Counted from the first letter of the stretch, positions 18,753-27,885 are shown. The stretch is DNA of 29,414 bases from Phlegmacium glaucopus (GCA_015039465.1 MU130262.1:1-29414), one strand, 5' to 3'. Program-made: numbers and translations. Notes: generated by a model from the letters alone, not told the origin.

Positions 18753-19283
18753 ATGCCGCAGCGCGAACATCATGATAACTCGCATAATCGTTCAGGAAGG
18801 TCAACTAGCAGTCGCTTCACACCCAATCCCTGTTATAGAAGACAGTCGAGGTCAATCTCGCCAGCTCCCAGGAGGTTAAGGTCGCCGGCGTCATCCTCGA
18901 GAAATAAATATCCAACCTCGAATCAGTCCGCTTCAAAATCAAGGCAATATGAATCATCAGCCAACCCATCTTTTCAAGGCGGCGCAGCCTCATCGAGCCC
19001 AGCAGCTTGCGCCGTGTGCCTCGGGCGACATCTTCACAATGTCAGAACGTGCAACAGTGCCAAAATCTTCAGCGGAGGAGACGCCAAGTCAAGACGAAGC
19101 GAGAATGGTCGACTTATTTGTATATCCTCAGGATTACCTTTATGTTCGGATTGGCAACGACCCATTGGCTGCACCAGTACCAAGCACACTCAGCGTCACT
19201 TATGTTCAGGATGCGAAAAGCCGGATCACGGGGCTCAAAGATGCCCTCGAGCACAGAAGGCACATACCTCTCACTCCATATAA
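18753..19283 (+). CDS. Zinc-knuckle protein (Gag C-terminal part) of the DIRS-type element
   Basis: The 176-residue frame has a Ser/Arg-rich basic first half (NRSGRSTSSRF, RRLRSPASSSRNK), typical of RNA binding. The second half is rich in Cys and His: CAVCLGRHLHNVRTC, then a GRLICIS segment, C(S)DWQRPIGC, HLCSGCEKPDHGAQRC. This order matches the nucleocapsid-like region of Agaricomycete YR retroelement Gag proteins and should bind template RNA. The end overlaps the start of the RT frame by about 335 bases in another phase, so frameshifting, a later RT start, or splicing must be used. It may be the 3' exon of the 17390 Gag gene rather than a separate protein. Confidence 0.72.
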   Translation: MPQREHHDNSHNRSGRSTSSRFTPNPCYRRQSRSISPAPRRLRSPASSSRNKYPTSNQSASKSRQYESSANPSFQGGAASSSPAACAVCLGRHLHNVRTCNSAKIFSGGDAKSRRSENGRLICISSGLPLCSDWQRPIGCTSTKHTQRHLCSGCEKPDHGAQRCPRAQKAHTSHSI

Positions 19284-21222
19284 GCATGAAGCCTGGAATG
19301 AACTCTTACAATGCCATAACCTCACAAGGCGTTATCCAAATCTATGTCACGGCCTTCAATTCGGATTCGACGTCGGCATTTGCGAAATATACCACACACA
19401 CGTCCCTCCAAATAGCGCCTCTCTCGAAGACTTCCCAGAAGTCTATCAAGATATTGAAGACGTTGAATTCAAGAAAGGACGTTATATCGGCCCATGTACA
19501 CAACAAGAGGTCGAGATCCTCATCGGACCTTTCCAAACCTCACCTATGTCTATTATACCCAAGCCAGGAAAGCCGGGTAAATTTCGCGCCATCCACAATT
19601 TCTCATCACCCCGCTTGGCCTCATCTTATATATCCTCTATTAATTCATCTATTGATAGCTCTATTTTTCCCTGCACCTGGGGCACCTTCAACACCGTGGC
19701 TCTTATCATATCAAACTTACCACCCGGCTCTCAAGCCTCAGTTCGAGACGTGGCAGAGGCCTACCGAACGATTCCAGTCACTCATGATCAATGGCCAGGC
19801 CTCGTCATCCGCTTACGCGGAAGAAACAGGTTCGCTATCAACACCAATGATAACTTCGGACTGGGTTCTGCTGGAGGTATCTATGGAGGAGTGGCAGATG
19901 CTGGAACAGACATATTCCGTGCAGAAGGCATCGGTCCGCTTTCGAAATGGGTCGACGATCACGTCTTCTTCAGGATTCTCAGAAGATATCTTGAACAATA
20001 CAACCAGACACGACGAGAACAGGCTCAGCGTATCGCCGCAAATGGGGGCAGACAACATGAAAGGTGTAGAATATGGTATTGCGGAGACAGCATGGAAGAC
20101 GGTCGTTCCGAGGAATTTGACGAAGATAACACCCAGCCGCTACGAGACTTATCAGCTGTGTCATCTTCAAACTGCCCTTTTACTTATTCTGACGCAGACA
20201 TTGATAGCCTGTCAGTTAAGCTTGGTATTCCATGGGAAGCATCGAAAACAATACCTTTTAACTCAGTCATACCGTACCTTGGACTCAGCTGGGACCTCGA
20301 CACCAAAATTGTCGCTATACCACACCACAAGAAACAAAGGTACCTTGAATGCATCAGCGAATGGCAGCAACGGCGTACGCACACGCTTACACAAGTTCAA
20401 GAACTTTACGGAAAATTACTACACTCGTGTTTGGTCGTTACTGAAGGACGAGCGTATCTTACCTCGTTGGAAGCCATGCTCAGCATCTACACTAACAGTC
20501 CTTTTGTACCACGCTCCCCACCTCGCGGCACTACGCAAGACCTTCAGTGGTGGTCCAATACCCTCCAAAAACCACACCTCTTCAGAGACATACCCAGCCA
20601 AACCACTATTGAAGATTTTCAGGCCTTCTCAGATGCTAGTTCAGGAGTCGGCCTCGGCATCGTCATTGGAGGTAGATGGAGAGCATGGAGGCTCTTACCA
20701 GGATGGAAGGCAGAAGGCAGGGACATCGGCTGGGCAGAGGCCGTCGGCTTCGAACTCCTCGTCAGATCACTTTGCTACCTTATACGCGAGCCACATAAGC
20801 TGCACCTCCAAGTCTTTGGAGACAACAAAGGGGTTGTCGAAGGATGGTGGAAGGGTCGCAGCCGTAACAAACCCACAAACGAAGTCTTTCGACGAATACA
20901 TGTCTTCACAAAGAAAAACCAAGTCACAATTCACTCTCGCTACGTTCCCAGTAGACACAACCCAGCAGACGACCCATCAAGAGGTATATACCCCCCCCTT
21001 TCGCTCTTACTCCCACCTGTCCACGTTCCCACAGAATTGCGTCCCTTCATCACAGACTTCGATGCGCAACCACTCTTCGCTGAGCTCCAGGCTGGCAGGA
21101 ATAGGAATTTACAAGGACCCCTCCCAAAACCTCCAAGAGACTACTCAAAAGAAGGCGTCATCGTCGACGACTCCTGGGAGCGAGAAGATTTTAATTACCT
21201 CGCAGAAAACTGCCAAGCCTAA
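18949..21222 (+). CDS. Reverse transcriptase / RNase H of the DIRS-type element, 757 aa
   Basis: The frame is uninterrupted. The RT domain spans about residues 130-400: SIIPKPGKPGKFRAIHNFS is the nucleotide-binding fingers motif, SVRDVAEAYRTIPV holds the first catalytic Asp, NTNDNFGLGSAGGIYG follows, and KWVDDHVFF carries the paired Asp336/Asp337 in place of the usual YxDD. RNase H spans about 555-690, with catalytic acids at Asp562 (FSDASSGVG), Glu597 (WAEAVGFELL), Asp625 (FGDNKGVVEGW) and Asp674/675 (NPADDPSRG). The true start may be the Met at 19039, because 18949-19283 also encodes the zinc knuckle in another frame. It copies the element RNA into DNA and removes the RNA. The downstream part is duplicated at 21811-22842. 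Confidence 0.88.
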   Translation: MNHQPTHLFKAAQPHRAQQLAPCASGDIFTMSERATVPKSSAEETPSQDEARMVDLFVYPQDYLYVRIGNDPLAAPVPSTLSVTYVQDAKSRITGLKDALEHRRHIPLTPYKHEAWNELLQCHNLTRRYPNLCHGLQFGFDVGICEIYHTHVPPNSASLEDFPEVYQDIEDVEFKKGRYIGPCTQQEVEILIGPFQTSPMSIIPKPGKPGKFRAIHNFSSPRLASSYISSINSSIDSSIFPCTWGTFNTVALIISNLPPGSQASVRDVAEAYRTIPVTHDQWPGLVIRLRGRNRFAINTNDNFGLGSAGGIYGGVADAGTDIFRAEGIGPLSKWVDDHVFFRILRRYLEQYNQTRREQAQRIAANGGRQHERCRIWYCGDSMEDGRSEEFDEDNTQPLRDLSAVSSSNCPFTYSDADIDSLSVKLGIPWEASKTIPFNSVIPYLGLSWDLDTKIVAIPHHKKQRYLECISEWQQRRTHTLTQVQELYGKLLHSCLVVTEGRAYLTSLEAMLSIYTNSPFVPRSPPRGTTQDLQWWSNTLQKPHLFRDIPSQTTIEDFQAFSDASSGVGLGIVIGGRWRAWRLLPGWKAEGRDIGWAEAVGFELLVRSLCYLIREPHKLHLQVFGDNKGVVEGWWKGRSRNKPTNEVFRRIHVFTKKNQVTIHSRYVPSRHNPADDPSRGIYPPLSLLLPPVHVPTELRPFITDFDAQPLFAELQAGRNRNLQGPLPKPPRDYSKEGVIVDDSWEREDFNYLAENCQA

Positions 21223-21299
21223 AAATCGTAAGTTTTGCCCTAGGCCTCGATATCCTGCGACAAACTAATAGCCTCGCTGATCGTAGATAGACCGTCTTC

Positions 21300-21618
21300 C
21301 TGATCGTAGCTAGACCGGCTCCTTATCCCACCCACCTCACCCTTCAACCTTTTGACAGTCGCCCTCATTGTCTGGCAAGAGACCGGCTTTACAAATGGAA
21401 ACCAGCTCGCTCTCGCGAAGCCGTTGACCGGTCCGGCATCACCTGTCAACCTCTCAGACCAGGACCTAGATCGCATACAAGCTGTCATAGGATGTGCATG
21501 GTCCGAAGCCACGCGAGAGGCCTACGGATCCGGCCTGCTTGCTTTTCACGTATATTGCGATTCCAAAGAGCTTCCAGAGAAGAACAGACGAGTATTCGCC
21601 TCTGTCCCCAGAGTATAG
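21300..21618 (+). pseudogene. Truncated first copy of the tyrosine-recombinase N-terminus
   Basis: The frame reads VNLSDQDLDRIQAVIGCAW and SEATREAYGSGLLAFHVYC, the same as the full recombinase at 22849-24000. It diverges after KELPE at about 21585 and stops at 21618. Only the SAM-like DNA-binding N-terminus is present; no catalytic residue remains. It marks the end of the upstream copy of a segmental duplication. Confidence 0.75.
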
Positions 21619-21705
21619 CATTAAGTCTTAGTCATCGTCTGTGTCCTCGTCTCGCCTTTGTTTCATTTCATTTTACTGCGATTCGCCCATACAGCGACTA
21701 TACTT

Positions 21706-21790
21706 CGTCACGGCGTCGCCCCTTTGTCACTGCGTCGCCCCTTCGTCACTGCGTCGCCCCTTCGTCACTGCGTCCCCCGTTCATCGCTGC
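21706..21790. repeat. Tandem 19-bp repeat (GTCACTGCGTCGCCCCTTC)
   Basis: About four units with substitutions, at the junction between the two copies of the duplicated retroelement segment. The surrounding 21620-21810 sequence is not found in the intact RT gene, so this is filler sequence at the rearrangement. Confidence 0.8.
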
Positions 21791-21810
21791 GATCTCGCCC
21801 CTATACTGTT

Positions 21811-22842
21811 AACTGCGTCATACCGTACCTTGGACTCAGCTGGGTCCTCGCCTTCATCATTGTCGCTCTCCCCTTCGTCACTGCATCTCCGGTTCGTTGA
21901 CTGCATCTGCGCTTGGCATCAACTGCGTACGCACACTTCTTTCCTTCGTTCAAGCCCTTTACGTCATTAAATTGCTACACTCGTGTTTGGTCGTTACTGA
22001 TATGTCGTGCGTCTCTTACCTTAGTTGGAAGCCTTTCTGCAGCATACTTGACTAACAGTGCTTTCGTACCACGCTCCGCACCTCGAGCCCTACGCAAGAC
22101 CTTCAGTGGTGGTCCACTACCCTCCAGAAACCACACCTCTTCAGAGACATACCCAGCCAAACCACTATTGAAGATTTTCAGGCCTTCTCAGATGCTAGTT
22201 TATGAGTCGGCCTCGGCATCGTCATTGGAGGTAGATGGAGAGCATGGAGGCTCTTACCAGGATGGAAGGCAGAAGGCAGGGACATCGGCTGGGCAGAGGC
22301 CGTCGGCTTCGAACTCCTCGTCAGATCACTTTGCTACCTTATACGCGAGCCACATAAGCTGCACCTCCAAGTCTTTGGAGACAACAAAGGGGTTGTCGAA
22401 GGATGGTGGAAGGGTCGCAGCCGTAACAAACCCACAAACGAAGTCTTTCGACGAATACATGTCTTCACAAAGAAAAACCAAGTCACAATTCACTCTCGCT
22501 ACGTTCCCAGTAGACACAACCCAGCAGACGACCCATCAAGAGGTATATACCCCCCCCTTTCGCTCTTACTCCCACCTGTCCACGTTCCCACAGAATTGCG
22601 TCCCTTCATCACAGACTTCGATGCGCAACCACTCTTCGCTGAGCTCCAGGCTGGCAGGAATAGGAATTTACAAGGACCCCTCCCAAAACCTCCAAGAGAC
22701 TACTCAAAAGAAGGCGTCATCGTCGACGACTCCTGGGAGCGAGAAGATTTTAATTACCTCGCAGAAAACTGCCAAGCCTAAAAATCGTAAGTTTTGCCCT
22801 AGGCCTCGATATCCTGCGAACAAACTCACAAATAGCCATCGC
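21811..22842 (+). pseudogene. Duplicated, broken RT/RNase H segment
   Basis: Corresponds to 20260-21300 of the intact RT gene. 21811-22085 is diverged and shortened, with several small deletions. From 22087 onward it is nearly identical to 20532-21262. At 22203-22205 the RNase H frame has a TGA where the intact copy reads the Ser-Gly codons of the first catalytic loop, so this copy cannot encode RNase H. It leads directly into the intact recombinase. Confidence 0.82.
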
Positions 22843-22848
22843 CTGATC

Positions 22849-24000
22849 GTAGCTAGACCGGCTCCTTATCCCACCCACCTCACCCTTCAACCTTTTGACA
22901 GTCGCCCTCATTGTCTGGCAAGAGACCGGCTTTACAAATGGAAACCAGCTCGCTCTCGCGAAGCCGTTGACACATCCGGCACACCAGTCAACCTCTCAGA
23001 CCAGGACCTAGACCGCATACAAGCTGTCATAGGATGTGCATGGTCCGAAGCCACGCGAGAGGCCTACGGATCCGGCCTGCTTGCTTTTCACGTATATTGC
23101 GATTCCAAGGAGCTTCCAGAAGAACAACGGACGCCCACTAGCCTGGTCCTCATCTCCTCTTTCCTTGCCAGCCTAGCGGGTGCTTATTCCAACAAGACCC
23201 TGCATAACTATGTTCACGGCATTCGAGCATGGCACATCCTTTACGGTATACCATGGAACATAAATGAAGACGAGCTAAGTACTATGCTAAAAGCAGTCGA
23301 AAAACTCACTCCCCCAAACTCCAAAAGAAAGAAGAGGCGTCCATACACGACGGAGTTCATGACAGCAGTCAAACACAAGTTGAACCTCGACACACCCCTC
23401 GACGCAGCGGTATTTGCATGCTTAACGACTTGCTTCTATGCAGCCGCTCGTCTAGGTGAGTTCACAGTTCGGCGTCTGGACGCTTTCGACCCCACCATCC
23501 ACGTCACCCCGTCCAACTTGAGCACCAGCATCGACCGGCATGGCAACACCATAACGGTTTTACACCTCCCAAAGACCAAAGTAAGCATACAAGGTGAAGA
23601 CGTCTATTGGGCAAGGCAGCTAGACGAGACGGACCCTGTCTCAGCTCTTGAACACCACAGGCTCGTAAATGTGCCCCCTCAGAACAGCCACCTGTTCGCC
23701 TACAGGCACAAAAACGGCCATAGACCTCTAACCAAGTCCAAGTTCATCGAGAGGATGGCTGTCGCCGCCAAAGCTGCTGGCCTCGAGCCTCTACAAGGCC
23801 ATGGAATTCGAATAGGAGCCACACTCGAATACCTCCTGCGAGGAGTTCCCTTCGATGTCATGAAGGCCAAAGGACGATGGGCCAGCGACGCTTTCCTGTT
23901 GTATCTAACCAAGCACGCCCAAGTCCTAGCCCCTTTCATGCAGGCCGTACCTCAGGTACATGATACCTTCACCCGATACATCGTCCCTCGTGTCCGATAA
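22849..24000 (+). CDS. Tyrosine recombinase of the DIRS-type element
   Basis: The frame is open from well upstream; a likely exon start is the TAG acceptor at 22850-22852, since GTAAGT at about 22787 could be its donor. N-terminal SAM-like region: NLSDQDLDRIQAVIG and REAYGSGLLAFHVYC. Catalytic domain: Arg at 23449 (AARLGEF), HxxR at 23800-23811 (QGHGIRIGATLEYLLRG), Trp at 23878 (KGRWASDAF) and the nucleophilic Tyr at 23902 (FLLYLTKHAQ). All canonical positions are present and there is no internal stop. The enzyme should insert the circular cDNA by site-specific recombination. The C-terminus ends VHDTFTRYIVPRVR. No upstream ATG is obvious in this frame close to the domain. Confidence 0.87.
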   Translation, partial: VARPAPYPTHLTLQPFDSRPHCLARDRLYKWKPARSREAVDTSGTPVNLSDQDLDRIQAVIGCAWSEATREAYGSGLLAFHVYCDSKELPEEQRTPTSLVLISSFLASLAGAYSNKTLHNYVHGIRAWHILYGIPWNINEDELSTMLKAVEKLTPPNSKRKKRRPYTTEFMTAVKHKLNLDTPLDAAVFACLTTCFYAAARLGEFTVRRLDAFDPTIHVTPSNLSTSIDRHGNTITVLHLPKTKVSIQGEDVYWARQLDETDPVSALEHHRLVNVPPQNSHLFAYRHKNGHRPLTKSKFIERMAVAAKAAGLEPLQGHGIRIGATLEYLLRGVPFDVMKAKGRWASDAFLLYLTKHAQVLAPFMQAVPQVHDTFTRYIVPRVR

Positions 24001-24104
24001 CAATCAGCTATAATACTCCCAGAAGGTAAGCTAGTCCCATCACTCCTACAGACAAGGGTATCGATACTCACTCGATGCGTCGTTCACTCCTAGTAACGTG
24101 GGAA

Positions 24105-24255
24105 ACGCGTCTCATATCGAGACCCTTATCTCGCTGTTGGATTTTTCCGGGTTTGGAACACACTTCGTGTGTTTTCACCCAACTAGCTTACATAGCCACC
24201 GTAATCTTAGCCACAACTTAAATTAAAATATTAGGCATACATTTTTTAATTTCAA
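24105..24255 (+). repeat. Diverged direct repeat, right copy (partner at 15719-15870)
   Basis: Contains ACGCGTCTC, ATATCGAGA, a TTTTTCCGG block, a perfect hairpin ACACACTTCGTGTGT and CACCCAACTAGCTTAC in the same order as the left copy. It lies about 100 bp after the recombinase stop, the position of the right terminal repeats in DIRS/Ngaro-like elements. I estimate identity at roughly 65-70 percent by eye. Confidence 0.62.
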
Positions 24256-24398
24256 TTGTCCCAACTAGTCATAACACTGGAAGTCGTAACACAAAGACCG
24301 ACATCTTACTACAGAGCTCAATCAATTTAAAAAATTTAACGAGAGCAATGTTGATATTGCGGGGCTGGTATACCTTGCTTTTCCGTGGAATTACCTCT

Positions 24399-24605
24399 GG
24401 TTCTCTTCGATTTCTGGAATCCCTCGAGTCCCTGACATCCCTGACATATATCCAATTTATTTTGATATCGATGAGGAACGATTTCGACATTTACTTATCG
24501 AATTTTTCGAGGATAAAAATAGGTCTGGCAAATACCATGTAGATGGTATAGTTTGTGCTCATGCCGCGCTGGAATGCTTTCGAAATATGGTTAATCCAAA
24601 CAATG
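24399..24605 (+). pseudogene. NLR remnant (winged-helix region)
   Basis: One frame reads FRHLLIEFFEDKNRSGKYHVDG and then CAHAALECFRNM before a TGA/TAA-rich stretch. This matches the VIHASLQDFL...RSGRYYVD...AQECLRQV segment of the NLR fragment at 16141-17187 in order and spacing. Neither the ATPase core nor the C-terminal continuation is present nearby in the same frame. It is probably part of a second decayed NLR gene, not the continuation of the first one, because it repeats a segment already present there. Confidence 0.5.
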
Positions 24606-25001
24606 AGTAAGCCTGAACTGTTTAGAATTTTTAGGTGTGCCTCAATGATACTTGGGTCAAGTGAAATATTCAATCCCTATCCATTCATAACGGGGATTGA
24701 ACGACCTGACGCCAAGTTGTTTCTGTCTTTAACTGAGGACGTAGCCTCACGGCGGGAGATTTTAGTCCCATATTATAGGGAGGGTCTGGACGCTGTATCA
24801 AAATTTCTCTCGAAGGCTGCTCCATTGACAGATCTCTACATCTGCCTTCGGGATCACCCTCTTCAAAATTCTGCCAAAGCCAAAGCTCACTGCGAGCATG
24901 GATTTGCTTCCCTCAGGTTGGCTGTGAAAGCTTATTTGGATGTGAGTTTCTACCGAATGTCTCTCTCAACATCTGTGTTGATCCCATATCCATGGCTTTA
25001 G
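24603..25001 (+). CDS. Hypothetical exon-like ORF
   Basis: From ATG at 24603 the frame runs through RPDAKLFLSLTEDVASRRE and REGLDAVSKFLSKAAPL to KAYLD. There a GTGAGT donor (24942) and a CTTTAG acceptor (25001) define a possible 60-bp intron. The composition is that of a helical protein, but the family is not recognised. Beyond the acceptor no long frame continues. It may be a decayed piece of the adjacent NLR gene or an unrelated fragment. Confidence 0.28.
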   Translation: MSKPELFRIFRCASMILGSSEIFNPYPFITGIERPDAKLFLSLTEDVASRREILVPYYREGLDAVSKFLSKAAPLTDLYICLRDHPLQNSAKAKAHCEHGFASLRLAVKAYLDVSFYRMSLSTSVLIPYPWL

Positions 25002-25639
25002 AAATGCCAGCATCTTCAATCTGGTCCGAAAGTTCTCCGAAGGTCATTGTCTCGCATGCTGAGAGATCAACCTTACACTAATAATGTATATATACAAGGT
25101 CCCCAAGTTGTCCTATTTATTTTCCTTGCATGGATCTCAAGTCAAAGTTTGGGAATCACTTGGGGACATTTAACGAGCGATGGCCCCTCATCACCGACAG
25201 TTTAACCAAACCAAGTGATCCGAAATCACCAGCATAGGATCAATTCTATGACAAAAGGGACTTGATTTGGCAACTGCAACTATTCGGCCACTTCGATACA
25301 TCAAGGCGCCCTCTGGGACCAAAGTCGTCTACGGCCGGGGAGAGAGGGATTTAAGTCAAGAGAAGGGTATTGAATATACATACAATGCTTCGTAGGACAA
25401 GGGGGCTGCTTCTCTCTTGTGGCATTGACAGGCATGTGTCGGCTTTGAAGAATCCAAGCGACATGCCGATGAGGAAGGAAGGAACCACCACGATGCAATG
25501 ACCTGTTTGGCTGGCTCTTTTACCCTAGATGACGGTCGTCTACAATATTCTTATTATATAATAAACTGATGTTGCTCTAAGAATGTTCAACCATTGGTTG
25601 GCTGATATTTAGAGGTGGACAATCTAGATGACGAAAACT
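25002..25639. other. Stretch without a recognisable gene
   Basis: Short frames only. A GTCCCCAAG / CTTGGGGAC inverted pair lies at about 25100-25170. Nothing supports a coding or RNA gene. Confidence 0.45.
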
Positions 25640-26255
25640 TTCTGCTGAAATAGCTATAATGGATCCTCTTGATGTGCTGGTTTTTGAGAGGATGGGAACT
25701 GATTTCGGAAAGCCTGTTTGACATGATTGAGGATGCGAAAATGGGAGCTTTGCAGGATCAACAAGATATGCATTGAAGTGTTGAGAGACTTTCTAAAGAG
25801 TACTTTGTATATTGATCCCACTGGGTCATTTTCTCTTAGCAATGGTCCAATCAAATAAACCCGCTGCGGTGTCGTCCCAGGAACTATCAAAAGAAAAACT
25901 GAGGAGTTCAGATTTTGAAAGCCGTATTGAGGGATTGGAGGTTGGGATTGGAATTGGAATTGGAGAGGAAGAAGGTTCATGAGAATGATATCAAGTCGGT
26001 TTTGGACGGAGACGCCGAATATGGGGGGATGGCGGAGTTTGCGCAAAGAGAGATGATATTCTAGACCTTGTGCACGAAATTTCACAAGTTGATGATCAAA
26101 AACTAGGATCATATGAACGTTGAACAGCAACACTGCGGAACCCCAGCAGAATTGAGCCTAAATTCTTCGAGCAAGAATTAGATGCCTCTCCCTACCGTTC
26201 TGTTTTCAAGATGCGCAAAAAGGATTTACCAGCGCCAGCCACCCAATGTTTGAGG
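25640..26255 (-). pseudogene. Decayed NACHT-type NLR remnant with a P-loop
   Basis: On the minus strand, 26245-26222 reads WVAGAGKS, a Walker A motif in the context usual for fungal NACHT proteins (typical form WLxGPAGxGKS, so two residues seem lost). One stop codon follows near 26158. The frame then stays open to 25654 and includes HPPIFGVSVQNRLDIILMN, which resembles the block after the P-loop in Agaricomycete NLRs. The later part is noisy, with pieces in two frames, as expected for an old pseudogene. No Walker B could be read confidently. Confidence 0.45.
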
Positions 26256-26749
26256 CCCTAGAAGGGTTATCGCAAACATCAGCTTATTTTGACTATACAA
26301 TAATTGAAGAATATTGTAGACAAGCGCCATCATCAGCTAGTAGTACCTGGAAGAAATCTGGTTAGTTTGATGGATCTGGCCGGCGACGGTACAAGGCTGG
26401 TTGCCTTCCCTTTTTACCAATCGGTGGAGGGAGAGGAGATTGAAGAGGACTAGGTGTTAGACTCTGCTGTGATGGTGATGAATCTTTCAAAGTTGATGAA
26501 GGTATTCCTGAGGCAACGCTACGACTACCCTTATCGAATAAAGGATACTCAGCTTAGTCACTCATGAATGCATGACGCTCGATATGAACAAGGAAGAAGC
26601 CGTCGGATATTTAGCATCTTTTGACGCATAGGTGGATTGAATGGCACATTAAGGTGAAGGAGAAGGCGGAGGAACTGAAGCCGTAGATAATCGCATTTAC
26701 AATCATGCGTATTAGCTGCTATACTACCATATTATACAACTTGATTTCC
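26256..26749. other. Stretch without a recognisable gene
   Basis: No frame with family signal or consistent splice sites on either strand. It may hold further NLR debris upstream of the P-loop remnant. Confidence 0.4.
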
Positions 26750-27515
26750 CTAAAGGCAGTTTTCGTCCTCAACTAACCATATCGCATTGATGCCGCTTCT
26801 CTGAAAAACCATCCGAGTATCAAATAAGTGAATGTGGAAAATCTTTAGGAATTGGGGACTTGTCAAAACTCACCCAACTTGTTGGTCCATCGAAATCCCT
26901 GCCCTGAACATGTCCAGGAGTAGTAGCACACATTTCGTGCCAATCGTCGCTGTTTTGGAGGTTCATCAAGATGGATTCGTAGCGCTGTGGAAGTCATCAA
27001 GTTATCTGTACTGGTATTGTTTAATAGTCATGAAGACTCCTTGTTCGACGCAACCCTGTTGTAGTCATTAGCGTATGGAGGAGTTAAAATATATATATCG
27101 AAGAGTACCTTGTTGTCATACCCCGCCCACCATGTAACGCATAACAGCTTCATTGAAGTTGACGACCCAGTGGCCTACAACAGTCCCGCACATTCCCTAA
27201 AACAAGAGAAAAAAAATGAGCATACTTCAAAATCGAAATGAAATTAACAAAACGTACCTGAGTGTCACAACGAGAAGGAAAAACTTGTCGACCATGAATA
27301 TCAATACTTTTATTCCAACATTCTTTCAAATGATCTAACCCAATAGGGACTTGAGCCAGCGTAGCAGAATACTCTCTGGTCCCATATCGCAAACACCTGT
27401 AGGATGGCTTCAGATCTTGCCAAACAATCATTGCTCGTTTTTCCTCTTCTTCCTGGTGTTCCCGATTGTGGTGATCAGCACGCTCTTTTCTCCAATTTTC
27501 CCTGTCTGCTGCCAT
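26750..27515 (-). CDS. Unnamed Agaricomycete family protein, 5 exons, with a 1-bp frameshift
   Basis: Exons (transcript order): 27515-27258, 27196-27109, 27055-27038, 26984-26874, 26800-26750. Introns are 53-73 bp, GT/AG. Blocks seen in order: a charged helix start (ENWRKERADHHNREHQEEEE), SYRCLRYGTREYSATLAQVP, LDHLKECWNKSIDI, GHWVVNFNEA, YDNKGCVEQG, RYESILMNLQNSDDWHEMC, GRDFDGPTSW and a final NAIWLVEDENC. I recall the same chain (YGTREYTA, GHWxVDFNE, DKGC, RYESHLENL, MCATTPADFxG, FDGPTSC, GIWDVED.NC) in many mushroom proteins of unknown function, some with an upstream coiled coil or transmembrane part. Exon 2 is 88 bp, one base too long: an extra base in the C4 run at 27121-27124 (G4 in the transcript) shifts frame between FNEA and YDNKG. 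It is either a true mutation or a sequencing error. Confidence 0.68.
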
Positions 27516-27885
27516 TGTGTAGCAGGAGTGACAACTGTGACCGGTAGGTATCAGTAGTGTAGTCCTGGCACACAGAGGGAAAACGATATGACGGTGTTAA
27601 GGTCTGTATTTTCACTGGGGGCTATCTAAGTTTGAACAGGAGTTTAAGTAAGAACTGAGATAGCGGAGTCCGAAGAATAGAATGATTGTTTTTAAATATA
27701 GAAGAAGTGAATAAGCAAGCTTGTGATTCTGAAGTAAGGAGGATATACGGGCTATGGTTAATAGCCGGTTGGAAGAAAAGAAATAGGAGACAAAAAGAGG
27801 GGAGTAAAAATGAGGTAAGCATAGGTAAGAGTAAGCGGTTCGTTACACCCGCCCTCCAGAGTAGTGAGAGAAAACTGAACTACTC
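27516..27885. other. Intergenic stretch
   Basis: The 5' flank of the minus-strand family gene; an additional upstream exon is possible, because GCAG at about 27509-27512 on the minus strand could be an acceptor. Short frames show no family signal. Confidence 0.4.

Larger units (their letters stand above)
17188..24255 (+). mobile_element. DIRS-type (tyrosine-recombinase) retrotransposon, rearranged
   Basis: Order on one strand: Gag (17390), heptamer satellite (18406), zinc-knuckle ORF (18753), RT/RNase H (18949), truncated recombinase start (21300), tandem 19-mers (21706), duplicated broken RT/RNase H (21811), full tyrosine recombinase (22849), then a terminal-type repeat (24105). There is no integrase, protease or chromodomain, and the recombinase carries the R-HxxR-Y set, so this is a YR element that integrates by recombination and makes no target duplication. 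The left boundary is not fixed: somewhere between the NLR stop (17187) and Gag, or at 15719 if the direct repeat there is its true end. The right boundary is approximate. Confidence 0.8.

Noticed and set aside
21913..22800. Ser/Arg-rich N-terminal part of the long open frame ahead of the recombinase
   Set aside because: It is the +1 shadow of the duplicated RT/RNase H segment; the recombinase domain itself starts only after about 22850.
15719..24255. Giant cargo-carrying (Starship-like) element built on the tyrosine recombinase
   Set aside because: The recombinase lies directly behind RT/RNase H and Gag, as in DIRS-type retroelements; there is no captain-type gene at an element edge.
26832..27071. 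79-codon plus-strand ORF
   Set aside because: It is antisense to exons 3-4 of the minus-strand family gene, whose blocks and introns are clearly better supported.
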